64,000 nucleotides of DNA from Oleispirillum naphthae. GTDB lineage: Bacteria > Pseudomonadota > Alphaproteobacteria > Rhodospirillales > Rhodospirillaceae. The stretch spans positions 62,001-126,000 of the forward strand of contig JAQAZG010000004.1 of NCBI GenBank assembly GCA_027864655.1, in the 5' to 3' direction. Shown one piece after another: positions 25,916 through 35,166 of the stretch (position 1 is the first letter of the stretch; the number at the start of each line of letters is the position of its first letter). The translations under genes and the position numbers were made by a program. The notes beneath the pieces were generated by a model. That model searched no databases. It was not told the DNA's origin and saw only the letters and a program-made list of their open reading frames with translations.

Positions 25916-27094
25916 TCAGTTGAAGAAAGTTCCATAAACCATGCCGCTCGCCGCCGCCATCGCCACCACCAGGGCGACGAACGCCGCGGTCTTGCGCACC
26001 CCGAGAATCGAGCCGATCACCAGCATGTTGGGCAGGCTCAAGGCCGGACCGGCGAGCAGCAGGGCGAGCGCCGGTCCCTTGCCCATGCCCGCGCCGATCA
26101 GCCCCTGCACGATCGGCACCTCGGTGAGCGTGGCGAAATACATCAAGGCCCCGGCCACCGCGGCGAACAGGTTGGCCCCCACGCCGTTGCCGCCGAGCGC
26201 GGCCTCCACCCAGGCCGAGGGGATCAGCCCCTCGTGGCCGACCCGCCCGAGCAACAGCCCGGCCACCAGAACGCCGCCCAGCAGTAACGGCAGAATCTGC
26301 TTGGCGAACCCCCAGGAGGCGGCGAGCCACTCCCGCAGCTCTCCCGGCGCGCAGCGCGCCAGCCGCGCCGCAAGCGCCGCCAAGGCAAGCAGGAAGCTCC
26401 CGGCGAGAACCCACTTGCCGCCGTAGACCGCGGCCCAGATACCCTCCGCCTCTTGCGGCGCGCCCCAGTTGGCGAACACCAGAATGCCCACCAGCGCGGC
26501 GACCAGAGCCACGTCCCAACCCACGGCCCGCGCCTCCGGGGGCGGCAGGGCCATCGCCGCGGCGGCGCGCGCCTCCTCCTCCTTGCGGAACAGCAGGTGC
26601 ATGCACACGCCGATCACCAGGCTGAACCCCACCGCGCCGACGGCGCGCGCGATGCCCATCTCCGGCCCGAGAATGCGCGCGGTCAGAATGATCGCCAGAA
26701 CGTTGATCGCCGGACCGGCATAAAGAAACGCCGCCGCGGGGCCCAGTCCCGCGCCCATGCGGTAGATCCCGGCGAACAGCGGCAGCACGGTGCACGAACA
26801 CACCGCCAGCAACCCGCCGGACACCGAGGCGACGCCATAGGCGACGAGCCTGGGCGCATCGCGCCCGAGATAGCGCAATACCGCGCCCTGGCTGACGAAG
26901 GTGCCGATCGCCCCGGCGATGAGGAACGCCGGAACCAGACACAGCAGCACATGCTCCCGCGCGTACCAGTGCGCCAGATACACCGCCTCCAACAGCGCGT
27001 TCTGCAGCCGCAAATTCTCCACCGGCAGGAAATACAGGGCGAGAAACCCACCCAAACCCACCGCCGCCGCCTTGATCTCAGTCCGGTTCATCAT
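25916..27094 (-). CDS. Permease (DUF318/ArsP_1 family)
   Basis: A 392-residue membrane protein with about ten hydrophobic segments in two homologous halves. SVSGGLLAVCSCTVLPLFAG carries the conserved Cys pair of the family; AFLYAGPAINVLAIILTARI and the second-half repeat LAGPALSLPNMLVIGSILG are family hallmarks. Some members (ArsP) export trivalent methylated arsenicals, but most are uncharacterised. The gene starts with tandem ATG codons at 27094. The linked thioredoxin, DGC protein and sigma factor suggest a thiol- or metal-stress efflux role, which is inference. Confidence 0.88.
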   Translation of the reverse strand: MMNRTEIKAAAVGLGGFLALYFLPVENLRLQNALLEAVYLAHWYAREHVLLCLVPAFLIAGAIGTFVSQGAVLRYLGRDAPRLVAYGVASVSGGLLAVCSCTVLPLFAGIYRMGAGLGPAAAFLYAGPAINVLAIILTARILGPEMGIARAVGAVGFSLVIGVCMHLLFRKEEEARAAAAMALPPPEARAVGWDVALVAALVGILVFANWGAPQEAEGIWAAVYGGKWVLAGSFLLALAALAARLARCAPGELREWLAASWGFAKQILPLLLGGVLVAGLLLGRVGHEGLIPSAWVEAALGGNGVGANLFAAVAGALMYFATLTEVPIVQGLIGAGMGKGPALALLLAGPALSLPNMLVIGSILGVRKTAAFVALVVAMAAASGMVYGTFFN

Positions 27095-27149
27095 GTCCTC
27101 CCTGTGAAGGAGACGAAGCAGGCGGGAAAAGGATGCGGGGAAATTAAAG

Positions 27150-27322
27150 AAAAAACTTTGCGAGGGGACTCGATCCCCTCGCGCACCCCATGACTTTTGG
27201 TTTTTGCGCGCAGCGCGATAAGCCCGTGTAGCGGCAACATAGGTGTTGCCTGCCGCTGCGCGGCGAAAAACCAGTTATGAGGGGCGCGGGGAGACCGAGT
27301 CTCCCCGCGAAGTTTTGGTTGT
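27150..27322 (+). repeat. Nested inverted-repeat intergenic element, copy D
   Basis: A complete copy between the permease start and the sigma factor stop. Left end AAAAAACTTTGC with hairpin CGAGGGGACTCGATCCCCTCG, then CATGACTTTTGGTTTTTGCG, a central GGCAACATAGGTGTTGCC hairpin, CTGCGCGGCGAAAAACCAG, hairpin GGGGAGACCGAGTCTCCCC and right end GCGAAGTTTTGGTT. The right end is three bases from the sigma factor stop codon. Confidence 0.8.
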
Positions 27323-27324
27323 CG

Positions 27325-27873
27325 TCACCCCCGCGGGGTGAAGCCGCAGACGCGGCCGGTTTCGTCGAGGGTGACGCGGCAGGCGGCGGAGAGGCGGGCC
27401 TTGAGGCGGGCGCGGGCGCGGCGCAGGCGGGCCTTGGCGGCGGGGAGGGTGAGGCCTTCGCGTGCGGCGAAGGCGGCCTGGGTGAGGCCGTCGAGGTCGC
27501 AGGCGGCGAGGATGGCGCGGTCGGCTTCCGGCAGTTCGGCCAGCACCCGCGGCAGGCAGGCGGCGAGGCCGTCCACCGGCTCGGTTTCCTGCGGTTCCGG
27601 CGCGGCGAGGTCTTCGGGCAGGGGGAGGGTTTCGCGGGCGAGGCGGAAGCGGTCGATGATCAGGCGGCGCGCGGTTTCGAACAGCCAGGCGCGGGGGTTG
27701 GCGACGTCGCAGAAGCGTTTTTCCTGGCGCAGGGCGCGGAGGAAGGTTTCCTGCAGGATGTCCTCCGCCGCGTCCGGCGCGCGGGCGGAGAGCCAGCGCA
27801 GCAGTTCCGCCTCGTGGCGGGACCAGGCGGCGGAGAGGCAGGGGAAATCCGTTTTGTTCAAGCGGGTCGTCAT
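27325..27873 (-). CDS. ECF-type RNA polymerase sigma factor
   Basis: A 182-residue sigma-70 family protein. Region 2 includes AAEDILQETFLRALRQEKRF and PRAWLFETARRLIIDRFR, and region 4 is LPEADRAILAACDLDGLTQA with AAKARLRRARARLKARL. The C-terminus adds a short tail with two cysteines (ACRVTLDETGRVCGF) that could sense redox or metals. No anti-sigma gene is visible nearby. The ATG overlaps the RES toxin stop as ATGA, an odd coupling, while the permease-thioredoxin-DGC genes follow downstream and are likely targets. It is far more GC-rich than the toxin gene it overlaps. Confidence 0.9.
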   Translation of the reverse strand: MTTRLNKTDFPCLSAAWSRHEAELLRWLSARAPDAAEDILQETFLRALRQEKRFCDVANPRAWLFETARRLIIDRFRLARETLPLPEDLAAPEPQETEPVDGLAACLPRVLAELPEADRAILAACDLDGLTQAAFAAREGLTLPAAKARLRRARARLKARLSAACRVTLDETGRVCGFTPRG

Positions 27874-28628
27874 GGATTTTCAGAAGAGAAAAAAACGTCT
27901 AGGCGCGGGTCTTTTCCCAGATCGTCATGTGAGAAAGCCAGCGTCAGGGGAGGGAATTCACGCCGTGCTATGACCTCGCTCGGGCGCAGGAAGAGATGCC
28001 AGGTTTGGTGGCAATGGTCCGGTTCGTTTGCAGAAAAAGCATGCCATGAAAGAAGGGCCAGGTTCGCCCGTCCTTTCGGGTCGCGTACGGACTGGTATCG
28101 TATGGCCTGGACGCCCGCGGCGCGCGCGGCGTCCGCCAGGTCCTGGCAGGGTTGATAATCGTTGGGGCGAGTCCAAAGCGCGGCTTTGGAACTGAAGGGG
28201 GGGTGCGTAAGGTCGATGGTTTCGGCTTGGTACGGCACCTTGAAAGCGGTGATGTGCGAGGGGTCTTGCGGGAGAACCATCTCGGGAGATTCGGCAATGA
28301 CCAAAGCACGTAGAAAAGCCATTTCGGCGATCGCCGTTTCAACCTCTTCGCTGCCGTAGAACACGCCATCCTTTTGATGCGCGCGGCGGAACCGGGATCC
28401 TTTATCGTAGGGCTCGTACCGAAACGGCGTGCGAAGCAAAGGGTGCAGGTGTTCGGTTCCCGGTGGCAGGCGCGGCTTGGCTGTTTCGATCTCTTCTTCC
28501 AGGATTCGTTGTTCCAGAAGGCTGTCGGCAAGCCGCATCGTCGAGACCCACCACTGGCCCTCGACGATGCGCCACAGGCGGCCTGTAAGAATGTGAGCTT
28601 CAGATCGGAGCGCGTCGAGAGTCCACAT
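27870..28628 (-). CDS. RES domain toxin
   Basis: A 252-residue RES family protein. The motif GRLWRIVEG near residue 17, GSRFRRAHQKDGVFYGSEEV near 78-96 with the following AIAEMAF, and AIRYQSVRDPKGRANLALL supply the conserved Arg, Glu and Ser for which the family is named. Characterised members degrade NAD+ and stop growth until neutralised. At 252 residues it is somewhat longer than the shortest RES toxins. It starts inside the antitoxin gene (29-base overlap), and its stop overlaps the sigma factor start. Its base composition is less GC-rich than the neighbours, suggesting transfer. Confidence 0.9.
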   Translation of the reverse strand: MWTLDALRSEAHILTGRLWRIVEGQWWVSTMRLADSLLEQRILEEEIETAKPRLPPGTEHLHPLLRTPFRYEPYDKGSRFRRAHQKDGVFYGSEEVETAIAEMAFLRALVIAESPEMVLPQDPSHITAFKVPYQAETIDLTHPPFSSKAALWTRPNDYQPCQDLADAARAAGVQAIRYQSVRDPKGRANLALLSWHAFSANEPDHCHQTWHLFLRPSEVIARREFPPLTLAFSHDDLGKDPRLDVFFSSENP

Positions 28629-28992
28629 AGCCCACAGTGTCCACCAACCCGTTGACTTTTATGATCAGGTCGATCGGCCGGCCATAAAGGACCGTATTTT
28701 GCCCCGTCATCCAGGAACGGATTGCACGTTCGTCGCCACCGAGAATGGCGTCTATGCCGCGGAAGAGCCGCAAGAGCAGGAGCGCCAACTCATAGTGCTT
28801 GCTGCCGTGCTCGAGAACGTACCCCCCTCGTTTCATGCGGGAGACCGTAGCCTCTGAAACCCCCAATACTTCGGCCAAGCGTGCATTGGTCAGGCCGAGC
28901 CGGGATGCGGCGCGAACCGTGGCTTGCGACACGATGGCGGCACGCTGGGTAGGGGGCACGCTTGCAGTTTGGATGGACCCATTTTTCTGCAT
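28600..28992 (-). CDS. Xre/MbcA/ParS-type antitoxin
   Basis: A 130-residue antitoxin of the RES-Xre class. An N-terminal XRE-like helix-turn-helix (LTNARLAEVLGVSEATVSRM) is followed by the DUF2384 toxin-binding domain: LLLLRLFRGIDAILGGDERA, IRSWMTGQN and the closing GLVDTVGYVDSRR. The C-terminal stretch normally plugs the RES active site. The ATG at 28992 has a perfect AGGAGGT site eight bases upstream. It overlaps the toxin start by 29 bases. Autoregulation through the palindrome at 29001-29044 is very likely. Confidence 0.92.
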   Translation of the reverse strand: MQKNGSIQTASVPPTQRAAIVSQATVRAASRLGLTNARLAEVLGVSEATVSRMKRGGYVLEHGSKHYELALLLLRLFRGIDAILGGDERAIRSWMTGQNTVLYGRPIDLIIKVNGLVDTVGYVDSRRAPI

Positions 28993-29000
28993 GGCAACCT

Positions 29001-29044
29001 CCTGTCCGTAGAAATATATTATATAATATATTTCTACGGACAGG
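29001..29044. promoter_or_regulatory. Perfect 44-bp palindrome upstream of the RES-Xre module
   Basis: The whole 44 bases equal their own reverse complement: outer arms start CCTGTCCGTAGAAATATATT and the AT-rich centre contains TATAAT on both strands. It begins eight bases upstream of the antitoxin start codon and its inner edge overlaps the Shine-Dalgarno sequence. Most likely the operator and promoter core of the toxin-antitoxin operon; a transcript through it could also form a 21-base-pair hairpin. Confidence 0.75.
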
Positions 29045-29084
29045 GTATAACAGATTGAGAATCCTGTCTAGGCACTCTTCATGA

Positions 29085-30251
29085 TTATGCCGCCATGCGT
29101 TCCAGCAGGCGGGCGATGAAGCCTTCGCAGGCGCGGATTTGCGAGAGTTCGATGTATTCGTCCGGCTTGTGCGCCTGGTCGATGTCGCCGGGGCCGCAGA
29201 TCACCGTGGGCATGTTCCAGCGGGTCTGGAAGCGCCCGGCCTCGGTGCCGAAGGCGACCTTGCCGTAGCTGTTGGCGCCGGAGAGATGGCTGACCATGTG
29301 GACGATCGGGTCGTTGGGGTCGGTGTCGGAACCCGGCACCGAGGAGAGGACTTCCCAGGAAAAGCCGCAGGCGGGGTGCACCGCCTTCATCGGCGGCTCC
29401 AACTCGGCGGCGACGTAGGCCTTGATTTCCTCCAGCATTCCCATGCGGTCGTCGGCGGGCACGGCGCGGATTTCGAAATCGAAGGTGCAGTCCTGCGGCA
29501 CGATGTTGAGCGCGGTGCCGCCCTCGATCAGGCCGGTGTGCACCGTGGTGTGGGCGATGTCGAACATCGTGTCGAAGGGGCCTTCCTGGCTTTTGCGCCG
29601 CGCCAGGGCCTTGAGGAAGGCGATGAGCTCGGCGGCGTATTCGATGGCGTTGACCCCGGTGGGGGCGAGCGAGGAGTGGCATTCCCAACCCTTCACCCGC
29701 ACCCGCACGTTGACCTTGCCCTTATGGGCGAGCATCGGGCGCATCAGGGTGGGTTCGCCGACGATGCACATTTCCGGAATCACCGGCAGGTGGGCCATGT
29801 CCTCGATCAGGCTGCACACGCCGATGCAGCCCACTTCCTCGTCGTGGGAGAAGGCGAGGTGGACAGGCTTTTTCAGCTTCGCGGCGGCGAACCGCGGCAC
29901 GTAGGCGAGGATGACGGCGAGGAAGCTTTTCATGTCCGCGGTGCCGCGGCCGTAGAGGCGGCCCTCCTTCTCGGCGACGGCGAAGGGGTCGGTGGCCCAG
30001 TCCTGGCCGTCCACCGGCACCACGTCGGTGTGGCCGGAGAGGATGACCCCCGGCACGTCGGCCGGGCCGATGGTGACGAAGAGGTTGCCCTTGGTCTTTT
30101 CCGCGTTGTAGGTGCGGCGGCAGGTGGCGCCGAAGCGGGTGACGTAGGCCTCGATCCAGTCGATCAGCGCGAGGTTGGAGTCGCGGCTGACCGTGGGGAA
30201 GGCGACCAGGGTCTTGAGGAGGTTCAGGGTGTCCAGGGACTCGGACGACAT
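29085..30251 (-). CDS. argE: Acetylornithine deacetylase
   Basis: A 388-residue M20 family enzyme closely matching proteobacterial ArgE, which hydrolyses N-acetylornithine to ornithine. ILSGHTDVVPVDGQDW holds the first zinc ligand, YGRGTADMKSFLA the bridging Asp, LAFSHDEEVGCIGV the catalytic Glu pair, and ICGPGDIDQAHKPDEYI the C-terminal His. The ATG at 30251 was chosen as the only in-frame ATG before the conserved LLKTLVAFPTVSRDSNLALI. It follows an N-formylglutamate amidohydrolase gene by 32 bases, so in this context it might instead cleave another N-acyl amino acid. Confidence 0.9.
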   Translation of the reverse strand: MSSESLDTLNLLKTLVAFPTVSRDSNLALIDWIEAYVTRFGATCRRTYNAEKTKGNLFVTIGPADVPGVILSGHTDVVPVDGQDWATDPFAVAEKEGRLYGRGTADMKSFLAVILAYVPRFAAAKLKKPVHLAFSHDEEVGCIGVCSLIEDMAHLPVIPEMCIVGEPTLMRPMLAHKGKVNVRVRVKGWECHSSLAPTGVNAIEYAAELIAFLKALARRKSQEGPFDTMFDIAHTTVHTGLIEGGTALNIVPQDCTFDFEIRAVPADDRMGMLEEIKAYVAAELEPPMKAVHPACGFSWEVLSSVPGSDTDPNDPIVHMVSHLSGANSYGKVAFGTEAGRFQTRWNMPTVICGPGDIDQAHKPDEYIELSQIRACEGFIARLLERMAA

Positions 30252-30283
30252 GATCGGTTTGCTCGCTGTTGTGACGAACGGTA

Positions 30284-31144
30284 TTACGCCGCGGACCTGG
30301 CGAAGTCGGCGACGGTCGCGATCAGGCGGCCGACCGCCGCCTTGGTGGCGGCGAAGTCGGCATTCTTTTCGAAGGTGGTCTCGTTCATGTAGAGGCGGCG
30401 GTTGATCTCCACCTGTAGGCTGTGGCGGCCGGCGGTGGGGTCGGAAAAGGCGCGCACCAGTTCGACGCCCTTGTAGGGGTCGTTGACCGCCACGTTGAGG
30501 CCCTCGCCGTGCAGGCACTCCGCCACCGCGTGGGTGAACGCGGGGGCGCAGGTGGTGCCGTCGCGGTCGCCGAGCACGATGTCGGCGCGCGGAATGCCCG
30601 GACCCTCCGGCGCAAGCGCGCTGCTGAACTCCGGCATCGAGTGGCAATTGATGTGATAGACCGCGCCGAAGGCGGCGTGGCGCGCGTTCAGCAGGCGTTG
30701 CAGCGCGGTGTGGTAGGGCGCGTGATAGCGGGCGATGCGGGCCTCGCACTCGGCGACGGAGAGCAGGCGGTCGTAGATCGGGTTGCCCTCGGCGGACTTG
30801 CGCCAGATCAGGCCGAGGCCGTACTGGGTTTTGATGCCGGGCGCCAGGGGGCCGGGCCACGGCGCGTCCAGCAGGTCCTGGTCCATGTCGATGATCGAGC
30901 GGTTGGCGTCCATGTAGATGCGCGGGAAGTGGGCGAGCAGCAGCGCCGCGCCCGCCGCCGGGGCGGCGGCGTAGATCTCGTCGATGTACATGTCCTCGGC
31001 CTTGCGCAGCTCGCGCATCGGCAGGGCGGGGCGGAAGTCCTGCGGATAGTCGGTGCCGCTGTGCGGGCTGTCGAACACCGCGGCGACGCGGGCCTTGGGC
31101 TCCGCATCGGCGATCGACAGAACCTGGGGGATCGGCGCGTGCAT
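30284..31144 (-). CDS. N-formylglutamate amidohydrolase family protein
   Basis: A 286-residue metallohydrolase of the FGase family, which in histidine catabolism releases formate from N-formylglutamate. FDSPHSGTDYPQDF gives the first metal-ligand His and Ser-x-His motif; DANRSIIDMDQDLL, INCHSMPEFSSA with the second His, and LGDRDGTTCAP are family motifs; LQVEINRRLYM near the end is also conserved. No other hut genes are in the window. Its start codon directly abuts the stop codon of the ABC ATPase gene upstream, so it probably processes the imported compound. Confidence 0.88.
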   Translation of the reverse strand: MHAPIPQVLSIADAEPKARVAAVFDSPHSGTDYPQDFRPALPMRELRKAEDMYIDEIYAAAPAAGAALLLAHFPRIYMDANRSIIDMDQDLLDAPWPGPLAPGIKTQYGLGLIWRKSAEGNPIYDRLLSVAECEARIARYHAPYHTALQRLLNARHAAFGAVYHINCHSMPEFSSALAPEGPGIPRADIVLGDRDGTTCAPAFTHAVAECLHGEGLNVAVNDPYKGVELVRAFSDPTAGRHSLQVEINRRLYMNETTFEKNADFAATKAAVGRLIATVADFARSAA

Positions 31145-32191
31145 TTACGGGGTTTCCTCGATCAGGTGGCAGGCGGCCTGGGAGTTGGGGCCGGTGGGGC
31201 GCAGCATCGGCCGTTCGGCGCGGCAGCGCTCGGTGGCGAACGGGCAGCGCGGGTGGAAGTGGCAGCCCGTGGGCGGATGCAGCGGCGAGGGAATCTCGCC
31301 GATGATCTGGCCGAAGGCCTGCTTGCCGGTGGAGATGCGCGGCATGTTGGCCAAGAGCGCCTGGGTGTAGGGGTGGCGCGGCGTGTCGAACAGCGCCTCG
31401 GTGGGCGCGGTTTCGACGACGCGGCCGAGATACATGATCACCACGCGGTCGGCGATGTGCTCGACCACGCCGAGGTCGTGGCTGATGAACAGGTAGGTGA
31501 GGTCGAAGTCGCGGCGCAGGTCCATGAACAGGTTGATGATTTGCGCCTGGATCGAGACGTCGAGCGCCGCCACCGATTCGTCGCAGACCAGGAACTGCGG
31601 TTTCACCGCCAGCGCGCGGGCGATGCCGATGCGCTGGCGCTGCCCGCCGGAGAACTGGTGCGGGAAGCGCTGCTTGTAGGCGGGGTCGATGCCGCACTTC
31701 AGCATCATCTCGTCCACGTAGTCCTCGAGCTTGTCCTTGCTCACCAGGCCGTGCACCAGGGGGGCCTCGCCGATGATCTCGAACACCCGCTTGCGCGGAT
31801 TGAGCGAGGCGAACGGGTCCTGGAAGATCATCTGCACCGCGACGCGGGCGCGGTAGCGCTCCTGCGGCGGCATTTCGTCGTATGCGCGGCCCTGGAAGCG
31901 GAAGGTGCCCGCGGTGGGGTCGAGGATTCCGGCGATGACGCGCCCGAGGGTGGACTTGCCGCAGCCGGATTCGCCGACCAGGCCCACCACCTCGCCCTTC
32001 ATCACGTCGATATCGACGCCGTCGAGCGCATGCACGCCGAGGGGCTCGGCCACCGGCAGGCCGAACTTCCTCAGCCAGGGGTCGAGGCGGCCCGGCTGCT
32101 TTTTCAAAAACACCATGTCGATGCCGCGGGCCGAGATCACCGGCACCTTCGGCACGAGTCCCGCGGCGGGGGTCTTCTGCGCGGCGGTCAT
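31145..32191 (-). CDS. Dipeptide/oligopeptide ABC transporter ATP-binding protein (DppF/OppF type)
   Basis: A 348-residue ATPase. Walker A GESGCGKSTLGRVIAG, the Opp-typical MIFQDPFASLNPRKRV, signature FSGGQRQRIGIARAL, Walker B LVCDESVAALDVS and switch FISHDLGVVEHI are intact. The Walker B carries Glu-Ser rather than Glu-Pro. The C-terminal HPPTGCHFHPRCPFATERC is the oligopeptide-type cysteine cluster, which may bind iron-sulfur. Start at 32191 overlaps its partner ATPase gene by four bases. Confidence 0.93.
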   Translation of the reverse strand: MTAAQKTPAAGLVPKVPVISARGIDMVFLKKQPGRLDPWLRKFGLPVAEPLGVHALDGVDIDVMKGEVVGLVGESGCGKSTLGRVIAGILDPTAGTFRFQGRAYDEMPPQERYRARVAVQMIFQDPFASLNPRKRVFEIIGEAPLVHGLVSKDKLEDYVDEMMLKCGIDPAYKQRFPHQFSGGQRQRIGIARALAVKPQFLVCDESVAALDVSIQAQIINLFMDLRRDFDLTYLFISHDLGVVEHIADRVVIMYLGRVVETAPTEALFDTPRHPYTQALLANMPRISTGKQAFGQIIGEIPSPLHPPTGCHFHPRCPFATERCRAERPMLRPTGPNSQAACHLIEETP

Positions 32192-33189
32192 GCCGGAACT
32201 CCTTGCGGCTGGTTCATCGGGTGGAAGCACCGCACCGCGTGGCCCTCGCCCGCGAGCTCGGGCATCGCCGTGCAGGCGGCGGAGGCGCGCGGACAGCGCG
32301 GCGCGAAGGCGCAGCCCGGCGGCAGCGCGAGGAACGACGGCGTCATGCCGGGAATCTGGGTCAGGCGGTGGCCGCGCTGGTTGCGGCTGGGCACCGAGCC
32401 GATGAGGCCGTGGGTGTAGGGGTGGCGCGGGCCGGACACCACCTCGGCGATGCTGCCGGTCTCGACGATGCGGCCCGCGTACATCACCGCGACGCGGTCG
32501 GCCAGCCCGGAGATGATGGCGAGGTCGTGGGTGATCCAGATCAGCGCGGTGCCGGTCTCGCGGCAGAGCGTCTGCACCTCGGCGAGAATCTGCGCCTGGA
32601 TGGTGACGTCGAGCGCCGTGGTCGGCTCGTCGGCGATGATCAGGTCCGGGCTGTGCAGCAGCGCGATGGCGATGGCGACGCGCTGGCGCATGCCGCCGGA
32701 GAACTGGTGCGGATAGGCGTCGAGGCGTTCCTCCGGGCTCGGGATGCCGACGCGGCCGAGCGCGTCGCGCGCCTTGGCGCGGGCGTCGGCGCGGCTCATC
32801 CTGGCGTGTGCGAGCAGGGTCTCGACCATCTGGGTCTCGATCTTCAGGACCGGATTGAGGGTCATCATCGGGTCCTGGAAGATCATCGCGATGCGGTTGC
32901 CGCGCAGGTCGCGCAGGCGCTTTTCGCTCGCGGTGGTGAGTTCCTCGCCGTTGAGGCGGACCGAGCCCGCGACGATGCGGCCCGGCGGGTCGATCAGGCC
33001 GAGGAGCGAGAAGCCGGTCACCGACTTGCCGGAGCCGGACTCGCCGACGAGGCCGAGAATCTCGCCGCGATCGACGCAAAGGTCCACCCCGTCCACCGAC
33101 TTGACCACCCCCGCCTCGGTGAAGAAGTGCGTCTTCAGGCCTTCGACCACGAGGGTCGGCGCGGCCCCGGAAACCTTGGTCTCGGTCAT
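32188..33189 (-). CDS. Dipeptide/oligopeptide ABC transporter ATP-binding protein (DppD/OppD type)
   Basis: A 333-residue ATPase with Walker [33 protein letters not shown], signature [16 protein letters not shown], Walker [15 protein letters not shown] and [20 protein letters not shown]. The C-terminal [15 protein letters not shown] is the oligopeptide-type cysteine motif. The ATG at 33189 overlaps the permease stop by four bases. It forms a heterodimer with the DppF-type ATPase encoded downstream. Confidence 0.93.
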   Translation of the reverse strand: MTETKVSGAAPTLVVEGLKTHFFTEAGVVKSVDGVDLCVDRGEILGLVGESGSGKSVTGFSLLGLIDPPGRIVAGSVRLNGEELTTASEKRLRDLRGNRIAMIFQDPMMTLNPVLKIETQMVETLLAHARMSRADARAKARDALGRVGIPSPEERLDAYPHQFSGGMRQRVAIAIALLHSPDLIIADEPTTALDVTIQAQILAEVQTLCRETGTALIWITHDLAIISGLADRVAVMYAGRIVETGSIAEVVSGPRHPYTHGLIGSVPSRNQRGHRLTQIPGMTPSFLALPPGCAFAPRCPRASAACTAMPELAGEGHAVRCFHPMNQPQGVPA

Positions 33190-34096
33190 TTCTGGAGCCT
33201 CGGGTTGAGAATGTCGCGCAGATGGTCGCCGACCAGATTGATCGACACCACGGTGACGAGGAGCGTGATGCCGGGGAAGAAGCTCACCCAGTAGCGCCCG
33301 CTCATCATGAAGTCGAAGCCGTTGGCGATGAGCATGCCGAGCGAGGGTTCGGTCACCGGCACGCCGACGCCGAGGAAGGAGAGCGTGGCTTCCAGCGCGA
33401 TGGCGTGCGCCACCTGCATCGTCGCCACGACGATCAGCGGCGGCAGGCAGTTGGGCATGAGGTGGCCGAAGACGATGCGCGAATAGGGCAGCGCGAGGCA
33501 GCGCGCCGCCTCGATGTATTCCTTGCGGCGCTCCACCAGGGCGGTGGCGCGCACGGTGCGGGCATAATAGGCCCATTGCAGGGCGACCAGGGCGATCATC
33601 ACCTTATCGACGCCGCGGCCGAGGATGGCGAGCAGGATCAGCGCGATGAGGATCGGCGGGAAGCCGAGTTGCAGATCCACCAGGCGCATCACCAGGGTGT
33701 CGCGCCAGCCGCCGGAATAGGCGGCGAAGAGGCCGAGCGCCAGGCCGATGACCAGCGCGATGACGGTGGAGCCGACGCCGATGCCGATGGAGATGCGCAG
33801 GCCGTAGAGGATGGCCGAGAGCATGTCGCGGCCCTGTTCGTCGGTGCCGAGCAGATAGGGCTTGCCGTCGATGTTGGTCATCCCCGGTTCCAGGGATCCG
33901 TCTATGATGTCGAGGGTGGCGAGGTCGTAGGGGTTCTGCGGCGCGACCAGCGGCGCGGCGACGGCGAGGAGGGTGATCGCGGCGAACACGACCAGCCCGG
34001 AAAGCGCGATGCGGTTGGCGACGAACTTGCGCACCAGGCGGTGCAGCGGCGTCTCCACCGAGACGTCGAGGGCGGCGGTGGCGGTTGCTGCGGCCA

Positions 34097-34100
<4 letters not shown>
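33186..34100 (-). CDS. Dipeptide/oligopeptide ABC transporter permease (DppC/OppC type)
   Basis: A 304-residue permease with an N-terminal OppC domain (RKFVANRIALSGLVVFAAIT) and a binding-protein-dependent permease domain. LLGTDEQGRDMLSAILYGLR is the DppC hallmark, and EYIEAARCLALPYSRIVFGH is the cytoplasmic EAA loop that contacts the ATPase. About six transmembrane helices. It starts with tandem ATGs at 34100 and overlaps the DppB-type stop by four bases. Confidence 0.93.
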
Positions 34101-35068
<968 letters not shown>

Positions 35069-35117
35069 GTGCGGGTCAACCTCTTAAAAACAATCGAAAA
35101 AGGGTACAGGGAAGGCG

Positions 35118-35145
35118 CCGGGCCGCCCCACGGGGGACGGCCCGG
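35118..35145 (-). terminator. Intercistronic hairpin after the peptide-binding protein gene
   Basis: CCGGGCCG and CGGCCCGG with CCCC/GGGG inner arms form a strong stem in the 98-base gap between the binding-protein stop and the DppB-type start. Without a T-run it probably acts as an mRNA-stabilising or partial terminator that makes the binding protein more abundant than the permease. Confidence 0.55.
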
Positions 35146-35166
35146 GCGGGATTTCGCGCAGGCGGG

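Noticed and set aside
27897-29073. 8-bp direct repeat GTCTAGGC on both sides of the RES-Xre genes as a possible target-site duplication
   Set aside because: One copy lies inside the toxin coding sequence, the flanks do not match, and no transposase or terminal repeats are present. Eight bases is within chance.
29085-31697. An 870-codon frame reading through argE and part of the amidohydrolase and ATPase genes
   Set aside because: Only the last 388 codons encode a real protein (ArgE). The upstream part is out-of-frame reading of neighbouring genes.
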